This document shows positions 57,834 to 64,000 of a stretch of 64,000 bases of DNA, piece after piece. This DNA comes from Lasiosphaeris hirsuta. Lineage: Eukaryota; Ascomycota; Sordariomycetes; Sordariales; Lasiosphaeriaceae. The stretch's first letter is position 1; each line of letters opens with the position of its first letter. The stretch covers positions 2,976,001 to 3,040,000 of the forward strand of contig JAUKUA010000003.1 of assembly GCA_030549175.1 (NCBI GenBank). Reading direction: 5' to 3'. The notes under the pieces are model-generated. The model did no database searches. It saw only the letters and a list, made by a program, of their open reading frames with translations, and was not told the DNA's origin. A program made the position numbers and the translations under genes.

Positions 57834-58561
57834 GAACCATCTTTTGTTCACTTTACTACCCCTTGCGGCTTTCTCGTTAACCCTCTATGACATAAAATCG
57901 GTAAAATGGGGGTTTTTTTTTTTTTTTTTTTTTTTTTTGGACATGTGCGTCGGGTGGGATGCTAAGCTACTTGAAATATAATGCATTACCTGGGGCGTGG
58001 TTTGGGGGGGGGGGGCGAAAAAGGAATGGGTGGGTTTGGGCGCGGTCTGGTTGGGGGTTGGGAGAAGGTTGTGTGTAAATTTGAATTGCTTTACATGTAT
58101 TTTGCTGTGTGAATTTTTTACCAGATCTAATGCGATGGGCTGGTGGCGTTATGTTTGGGGGTTGGGATATTGATAAGAAAAGCAGGAGTTCAAGTGATCA
58201 CTAGCGATTGCAATTGAGTTAATATCGTGTGTGAAGGTGTTGATACCTGATTACATCACTTCGTTCACAATCTCTTTACCGAACGTTATTCCTGCTCTCG
58301 GTGCAGTGATGAGCGGGTAGTTGGCTCCGGAAAGATGGAGAGCCTGACGTAAGAATCGAAATGGGGATTATAACAAGGTTTAGATACCCGTAATAAACAT
58401 ACACGTATCATACATAGCTTAGCCATCAGTATGTTCAACCCTGCTTCGCTGTCATGCCGCATAGCTACCCGGGCTTCCCTCCACAGATCATATCGTATGA
58501 ACCTTTGATTCCCCGCTCCCCATGCACTGAACGAGCCCCATCCACTTCCCTTGAATGGCCT
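57834..58561. other. intergenic, convergent 3' ends of nmrA and ERG2
   Basis: Contains a T26 tract (57913-57938) and a G12 tract (58004-58015). A frame on the plus strand over ERG2 is a shadow of that gene. No gene was supported. Confidence 0.55.
57913..57938 (+). repeat. poly-T tract (26)
   Basis: Perfect run of 26 T about 80 bp after the nmrA stop, in a position like that of the T27 tract after the ABC transporter. Confidence 0.9.
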
Positions 58562-59320
58562 CTAGAACTTACCAGCCAGCAAGTTCCCGCCCATCAGCTT
58601 GGCCGTGACGTACGACATGCGCCACAGGGTGTAGAAGTCGAGGGTGCTCGACAGACCGTCACCAAAGCCGAAGAAGAGCATGGGGGGGATCCAGCCGCGG
58701 GCGTACTCGAGCGCAAAGCACGACTCGGGCATCTTGTACTGCTTGACCTCGCCGCGCCGCAGGTGGTGCACGCTGCCGGCCGGGTACACCTCGCGCTCAT
58801 ACTTCCCAGGGACGTACGCCCACTGCTCGCCCGTGAGGATGTGGAAGTAGTCGTCTGCTGTGTGGCGGCCTGTGTGGCCCTCGGTGCCAACGGCGGTTCC
58901 TGTGGGGGGAGGTTGAGGTTAGGTTTCGGGAAGGCTGGTTGGATGGGGGAGGGTGAGGTGGGGAGGCTTACCAAAGATGATCAAGTACTCAGTGATGCTG
59001 GCGTGGATAATGTACATGGCACCCATGGCACCGCCGGCGTTGTTGAAGACCCACTCCTCCTCGACGTTGATGTGGTTCTTGGTGCTGACGCGGGTCGTCA
59101 GCTCATCGACGATGTAGCTGACGATGGCCCTGGTGTCATTTCCATGGGCATCAATTCCACGCTGCGACAGGTCCTTGAGGTGGTCGATCTCGAAAATGTA
59201 GAACGACTCGAGCCTTCTCTCAAGGAAGTTGATTGCAGGCGTCACAATGCAGATGAGGATGGCTAGGAATTTGAGGACACTGCCAATCCCGCTGGACGGA
59301 GTTTTGGGTGGCGGAGCCAT
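58562..59320 (-). CDS. ERG2: C-8 sterol isomerase Erg2
   Basis: Converts fecosterol to episterol (delta-8 to delta-7 shift) in ergosterol synthesis, in the ER membrane. Two exons (59320-58972, 58899-58562) with a 72 bp intron give 228 residues, the usual family length. An N-terminal membrane anchor ([19 protein letters not shown]) precedes the sigma-1-receptor-like beta domain: [18 protein letters not shown], then [38 protein letters not shown] and [14 protein letters not shown]. The acidic residues His/Glu/Asp expected at the active site are present in these segments. The C-terminus NLLAGKF* overlaps a donor-like GGTAAGT, but a splice there is not needed. ERG2 diverges from CSL4 across 1.2 kb. 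Confidence 0.95.
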
Positions 59321-60477
59321 TGTAAAAACCGTGAGATATTGACCAAGGAGGAAGAGACTGCTGTCTACGGGACCAGTTCACAACTGAGGGCGGGCGAGTG
59401 GTGAAATATAAAAGGTAGGATAGCCCGGGCCGGACAAAATTTCAGTGGATGCGCGACGCGCCGCAAGTCGGGGGCAGCTAGGGTCCAATCCTTTACCTCA
59501 ATCGGGGCAGGGACCACTGCCCGAGTGTAATTACAGTACCTAACTCCGTACCGAATTTTCGGAGCACCCTTGGCCATTTCTGAGTGGTAATCCCGGCTGT
59601 GAGCACTGGCAGGGTCAAGTTACGGACTTGGAGCACTCGGACGGAGCATATTTCTCTAGGAACTCATTTATTATGGGTTTCATTGTCTAGTATGTATCTT
59701 TCTTTCTTGACCTCAGGAGACACTACCTGTCCGACCTGAGACTAAACATTACCGTCTGTATTTGTTCAAGGCTTTCAAACGGCTCTGAAAGGACAGGATG
59801 AGATTGACCATAAAAATTGGACACAATCCACATCGCGTCCCTGAAACCCGCCTTGCATTCGCCGTGCTACTTGGCTGGGACGGCTGGAACTCGCCAATGG
59901 AGGGAATCGCACCATTTGTGCGTTTCTGGTTATGGGACGAGACTGGGACTCTTACCAAGGCGCCAGAAATTGGAGATACGCGTATTCGTGACTGTACTGG
60001 AATGGTAATGCGTATCCGCGGATGCGCTGAAGCGGTAATACGCGTATTCGTAGATGCAATGCCGAGTTTCTATGAGGCCAATAGATTCATTCATAAGGTC
60101 TCTATACCATATCCCCATGCTGGTGCTGAGCACAGGTACCGTACCCATCCTCATGTAAGACGACCATAGATGAGCTCAGCACCCAATGGTCAACTTTGAC
60201 CAACTTCGAGCAGCTTTACCTATCAACACTGGTCCCGGGAAAAGAAAAAAAAGGGAGGGAATTCAAACCCTAAGTCAAGCACCAACAAGTATTGACTTGT
60301 CTCGATTGCTACAGCTGCCTTGTGCTACGTATATGACAGTCGAATTCAAGGTGCCAAGAGAGAAGTGGGGCAACAGTATGGCCCGTGCGGATAATGGTCT
60401 GGAATTTCTAGAAGTGCCATCATCCAGTAGCCCCCGCCAAATCTCGGTCGCAAACCGATCTTTTCTATCGTGGCGAG
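59321..60477. promoter_or_regulatory. divergent promoter region, ERG2 and CSL4
   Basis: About 1.2 kb between two outward-facing genes. A frame of 123 codons at 59798-60169 shows no motif. Two ACGCGT-containing direct repeats are listed separately. I did not recognise a convincing sterol-response element. Confidence 0.5.
59976..60051 (+). repeat. 14-bp direct repeat containing ACGCGT, 62 bp apart
   Basis: ATACGCGTATTCGT occurs at 59976-59989 and again at 60038-60051, with a degenerate relative (GGTAATGCGTATCCGCG) between them at 60004-60020. The core ATACGCGTAT is palindromic and contains ACGCGT, the MBF (Mbp1-Swi6) cell-cycle-box consensus. Confidence 0.8.
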
Positions 60478-61176
60478 ATGGCGACATCTGCCCCCCAAAC
60501 AGCATTAGCTATCCCCGGCCAGCTGCTAGGCTCGGCCTCCAAATACCAGCCTGGTCCCGGCACCCACATCCATGAGTCGAACCTCTACTCGTCGCTGCTC
60601 GGTGCTGTGCACGTCGTCCAGCCCGCCAAAGCTCCCGGCCCCGTGAAGCGCCTGACCAAGATCACACCCGCCGCTTCTCCGGCCGAGCTCCCCACCATAT
60701 CCGTATCGCGCTCTGGCGTCTCGGAGAAGCGCGAGATCCTCCCCGAGGTCGGCAACACCGTCTTGTGCCGTGTCGTCCGCATCATGCCGCGCCAAGCTGT
60801 TGTGGCCATCCTCATCTGCGGCGACACCGTGCTCGATGCCGAGTGGCAGGGCCTCATCCGTGTGCAAGACGTGCGCGCGACCGAGAAGGACAGGGTCAAG
60901 ATCTATGAGAGTTTCCGCCCGGGCGATATTGTGCGCGCCGAAGTGGTGAGTTATGCTAGCCCCTGCCTTGACCTGGGACCAATGCGCTGACCGTACCCCG
61001 ACTAGATCTCACTCGGAGACCAGGCCAGCTACTATTTATCGACGGCACGGAACGAGTTGGGAGTCATCATGGCCACGAGCGAGGCCGGAAACACCATGTA
61101 TCCCGTCAGCTGGAAGGAGTATAGAGACCCCGAGACGGGTCTCGGCGAGCCCAGGAAGGTCGCGAAGCCGTACTGA
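60478..61176 (+). CDS. CSL4: exosome cap subunit Csl4
   Basis: Non-catalytic S1/KH cap protein of the RNA exosome, nuclear and cytoplasmic. Two exons (60478-60945, 61006-61176), intron 60 bp, phase 0, encode 212 residues. The N-terminal domain contains [20 protein letters not shown], the conserved Csl4 start. The S1 domain spans roughly residues 85-160 ([20 protein letters not shown] ... [16 protein letters not shown]). The C-terminal segment [17 protein letters not shown] and PVSWKEY follows the family, although the classical zinc-ribbon cysteines of archaeal Csl4 are missing, as is usual in fungi. Length is normal. Confidence 0.92.
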
Positions 61177-62236
61177 GGCCGGAACGAATTACGGACTAGA
61201 GCGCTGGACCAGCCGACGATCTGCGCTATGTAAGGGATGCTACCCGGTTGATATCTAAGGCGAGGGTTGGTTATTTGCCATCCTAGTTATGGCGACCTAC
61301 GGTAGTCGGTACATCTCACGGTGCTGTCCTAACTATCAGCACTTACGGGCCATTGGCCGGGAGTATTCTGATCCCAAAATGTGGACAAGGCACTCAGCGT
61401 CTGGGACAAAATCTCGAATTTCGAGAAGCTCATCCGTACTGGTCGCTGACGCAGGATGGGGTGGCATCCCGAGAATCCCACACTGCTTCGAGATGCACCG
61501 TGTGAGGAGGGTCGGCGGAACCGAATTGGCTTTGCAACACACTGTATATGTGCCCTGAGGATAGCTTGGTAGACAGACAGCGATAGCCTCGCAACTTTCA
61601 GACCGACGCTGAATTGGAATCTTGGTTGGAGACTCCGACCAAACGGACGAGAGTCCAAGCAATTCATGCAAAACGAAAAGCTCAGGTGCTTGGCCCTATG
61701 CATGATAAATTGTCCGACTTTACGGGTTCATGGGGCTGATGGAAGCACGAGAGTGCGAGCAGATCGCCAGATCGCACACTATTTGTGGGTCCAGGGATGG
61801 TACCTGCAGTAGCAGTCCCTTGGTCGAAATTGTTGCCCCTGAAACCCGCGCCCCTAAGTGGTTTGGTACCTCGTTAGCAAGTCTTAGATGGTGTGTCTAC
61901 CGGTCAATTCCACTTCTTTTCTCGGTCGCTGGCGCCGATCGTGGGGGCGGTGTAATGCATTGCCAGTTGCGCACGGAGGCACGCCACCAAATAAGAACCA
62001 CAGGCCTGTTGCCAAGCAGCCCGCCCCCTCCCTTTCACAGCCGCTCCTCCTTCGAAAGGGAGTGAAGCGCCGCCTCAAACGACCGACGATGCCACGTCAA
62101 TGACCACACCTCCGGTCGCTATTCGACATCTGTATTCGACAACACACGATTAAACCGGCCACTCATCGAACATTGTTGAATAGCAGCAAAACCAGTACAT
62201 GGTCCGCTCTTATCCGCCGACGGGCGATTCCCAGTC
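61177..62236. other. 1.06 kb spacer, CSL4 3' UTR and SEC2-like promoter
   Basis: No supported gene; frames under 125 codons overlap each other and show no motif. Confidence 0.5.
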
Positions 62237-63133
62237 ATGACGACGACAACCATGACCATGGCCGTCGCACCCGCAGTCACCTTGTCGCCGGCGCAATGCT
62301 GCCCGCAATGCGGATTTGACGTCGGCTTGCCGCCCCTAGAGGATACCCAGTCGGCACTCCTGTCTGCGCAGAAGCAAATCGCTGACCTGCAAGCCCAAGT
62401 ACGGCTGCTCAACCAAAAGGCCTCGGCCGCCGTCGACCGCTGGGCTGACTACGAAGACGAGCTCGCCAAGCTGCGTACCGACCTCGACAAGTCGCAGCCA
62501 CACCAGGCCTCCTCCCCGACATCTACTGCGCCCACCGCCTCCACGCCCGGCCCCACCCCGCCGGCAAGCAGCGTCTCCTCGGCCTCGCCGGCGCGCTCCT
62601 CCTTTCTTTCCTCGAGCGCCGCCTCTCGCCTCTCTTCCCTCCTCTCCCCGCGCAAATCCATCCCCAGTCTGAAACCGCTTCCCGCCGTCCCACCCACCCC
62701 GCCGTCTCAGCCACAACAGCAGCGTGCGACGCTGGCCGGACTCGGCCCAAGCCCCTTTCCATTCAGCGCGGCGACACCCCTCTCCTCGTCGCCCAGTACC
62801 GATGACCTGCTGGAAGCCCTGACCCGCGAGCAGGCGCTGCGGCTCGAGGCCGAGGGCCGACTGAGCGAAACGAGCCGCGAGGTCGAGGAGCTGAGCGTCT
62901 CGCTGTTTGAGCAGGCTAACGAGATGGTAGCGACGGAGCGGCGGGCGCGGGCGAAGCTGGAGGAGCGGGTGGAGACGCTCGAGCGGCGGGATGTGGATAA
63001 GAGGCGGCGGCTGGAGAGGTTGGAGAGTGCAATGGAGCGGATTGAGCGGGTGAGGGGGTTGCTGGGGCAAACGACGTCCCAGGCACAGCCGCAGAAACAA
63101 GGGTATCCGGGAAGCGGGTGGTTGAGGTCTTGA
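62237..63133 (+). CDS. Sec2-domain Rab guanine-nucleotide exchange factor (short form)
   Basis: Single-exon gene, 298 residues. Two coiled-coil stretches (about 38-90 and 190-275) flank a Ser/Pro/Thr-rich linker. The second contains EELSVSLFEQANEMVATER, the Sec4-binding signature of the Sec2p/Rabin8 domain, which opens Rab GTPases to exchange GDP for GTP during polarised secretion. A CxxCxF motif (CCPQCGFDVG) near the N-terminus may bind metal or be incidental. Yeast Sec2p is 759 residues and has a long C-terminal regulatory region; this protein lacks it. It could be a short paralogue beside a full-length SEC2 elsewhere, which this window cannot show. Confidence 0.85.
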   Translation: MTTTTMTMAVAPAVTLSPAQCCPQCGFDVGLPPLEDTQSALLSAQKQIADLQAQVRLLNQKASAAVDRWADYEDELAKLRTDLDKSQPHQASSPTSTAPTASTPGPTPPASSVSSASPARSSFLSSSAASRLSSLLSPRKSIPSLKPLPAVPPTPPSQPQQQRATLAGLGPSPFPFSAATPLSSSPSTDDLLEALTREQALRLEAEGRLSETSREVEELSVSLFEQANEMVATERRARAKLEERVETLERRDVDKRRRLERLESAMERIERVRGLLGQTTSQAQPQKQGYPGSGWLRS

Positions 63134-63573
63134 TTTTGGTTGGCCCTTGGGGGCAATCAAGGGCGATTATGGCGTGATGAAGTATCAAGAGGGTTATGAA
63201 TAGGTTGGGGGATTGCATGAGAGGGCTAAACACGCAGGCTGGGGGCGACACTATGGAAAATGGGGACGATGCAGTAATTTTGGGCTGTGACATCACAGCT
63301 TCATGTGAGCTGACTGCCTAGTAACCAATAACGGTCTAGGTATAACATTTGGGGATTTCACATGCGGTGAAGGAGTTGGGGATGCATGCACGGGTTGGAG
63401 TTGGTTGAATTTCATGTCAGGAACAATAATTTCACAAGCTCCTGATACATGTAGAGTGGATATCATCATTGATTTATGTTGCCAAACACCTTGGCTACCA
63501 CTCAAAGGCGTGTGTGGTCAGAGATTTTAAGAGAAGCATAGCCCTATCAGACTGTGAAGCATTTGGTGCCTCC
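63134..63573. other. intergenic, convergent 3' ends
   Basis: 440 bp between the SEC2-like gene and PUS4, which converge. Nothing beyond 3' UTR sequence is seen. Confidence 0.55.
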
Positions 63574-64000
63574 TCAAGCCACAGCCTTCTCAGCTTCCTC
63601 GGCCTCAACAGCCTCCTTTGGCTGTTCTTCCTGTTCATCGCAGGGCGCCCTCACCTCCGGCACCGAGACATTCTCGGCCGAGCTCGTCGCTGTGTCATTG
63701 ATGAACGGAGTGCCAGTCCGATTCATCCACATCGACAGCATGCTCTCGACCTTGGGACCCCACACATCCTCCTTCTGGAGAATGTCAACGTACTCGAGGC
63801 AGTTCGGGCTTCCTAATACGAAATCGCCCTGCCGAGAGCGGACCAATTCGGCCATCATTGCACCCGATCCAAGCTTCTCGCCCAAGTCGAAACACAAGCT
63901 GCGGACATAAAAGCCAGAAGTCACAGTCATGCGGATCTTGACGGCGGGTGGGCCCTTGCCTTCCCAAGGCGGTGGTGTCTCGGGAGATGGTGGTGGTGGG
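63574..64000 (-). CDS. PUS4: tRNA pseudouridine-55 synthase Pus4 (TruB family), C-terminal part
   Basis: The gene enters from the right edge of the window and ends at TGA 63576-63574. About 141 residues are visible. They begin with a Pro-rich stretch (PPPSPETPPPWEGKG) typical of an insert in fungal Pus4, then the conserved VKIRMTVTSGFYVRSLCFDLG, the C-terminal core motif of TruB enzymes, which modify U55 in the T-loop of tRNAs in nucleus and mitochondria. The catalytic aspartate lies upstream, outside the window. The C-terminal 35 residues are a Glu/Ala-rich tail (EAVEAEEAEKAVA). The start, introns and localisation signal are not visible. Confidence 0.9.
   Translation of the reverse strand, partial: PPPPSPETPPPWEGKGPPAVKIRMTVTSGFYVRSLCFDLGEKLGSGAMMAELVRSRQGDFVLGSPNCLEYVDILQKEDVWGPKVESMLSMWMNRTGTPFINDTATSSAENVSVPEVRAPCDEQEEQPKEAVEAEEAEKAVA

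Noticed and set aside
58454..59266. 270-codon plus-strand ORF over ERG2
   Set aside because: It is antisense to ERG2, which has conserved motifs on both sides of a good intron.
62336..63160. 274-codon minus-strand ORF over the SEC2-like gene
   Set aside because: Arg/Leu/Gly-rich shadow; the plus strand has the Sec2 signature and a proper ATG.
1..64000. CRISPR arrays, bacterial operons or a secondary-metabolite cluster
   Set aside because: The genome is eukaryotic. The monooxygenase, ABC transporter and zinc-cluster factor are tens of kb apart, with no PKS, NRPS or terpene synthase between them.

Overview
The window looks like the nuclear genome of a filamentous ascomycete (Pezizomycotina, probably Sordariomycetes). 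This is inferred from short introns (mostly 50-100 bp, GTAAGT-type donors, CTAAC-type branch points), from protein families such as a long NmrA/NMR-type nitrogen regulator, a GtaA-type glutaminase and a Zn(II)2Cys6 factor, and from mostly monocistronic genes spread over both strands with 0.4-4 kb spacers. The species cannot be named from the sequence alone. All gene models are splice models built by hand. Exon phases were checked by arithmetic and close exactly for every multi-exon gene listed.

Left part (1-29.7 kb), core genes: the 3' end of ribosomal protein L4; an aromatic-type aminotransferase (-); a flavin monooxygenase (-); a 1,554-residue acidic protein with a C-terminal telomeric ssDNA-binding (POT1/Cdc13-type) OB fold (+); an NAD-type malic enzyme (-); 4.2 kb without a recognisable gene; then RAD7 (-) and RAD16 (+) head to head, the two subunits of the global-genome nucleotide-excision-repair complex; a secreted GtaA-like glutaminase (+); and a Tra2-like SR/RRM protein (+).

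Middle part (29.7-38.7 kb), accessory region: a Tc1/mariner element with long imperfect terminal inverted repeats and TA target duplications (30709-34033). It carries a dead DD34E transposase plus about 1.9 kb of unrelated ORF-bearing DNA. Next to it is a three-exon orphan gene (34494-36063) with no family I recognise, then 2.6 kb of gene-poor DNA.

Right part (38.7-64 kb), core genes again: a YOR1-like ABCC transporter (+); a CSI2-like single-pass membrane protein (-); FCF1/UTP24 with ten introns, the first apparently GC-AG (+); a Zn(II)2Cys6 regulator (+); a 3 kb spacer holding a dense cluster of GATA sites ahead of the nitrogen repressor nmrA (+); sterol C-8 isomerase ERG2 (-); exosome subunit CSL4 (+); a SEC2-domain protein (+); and the 3' part of tRNA pseudouridine synthase PUS4 (-). 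Functional links visible in the layout are the RAD7/RAD16 pair and the GATA-site cluster in front of a gene whose family represses a GATA activator. Long homopolymer tracts (C16-C19, A25, T26-T27) lie in the spacers.
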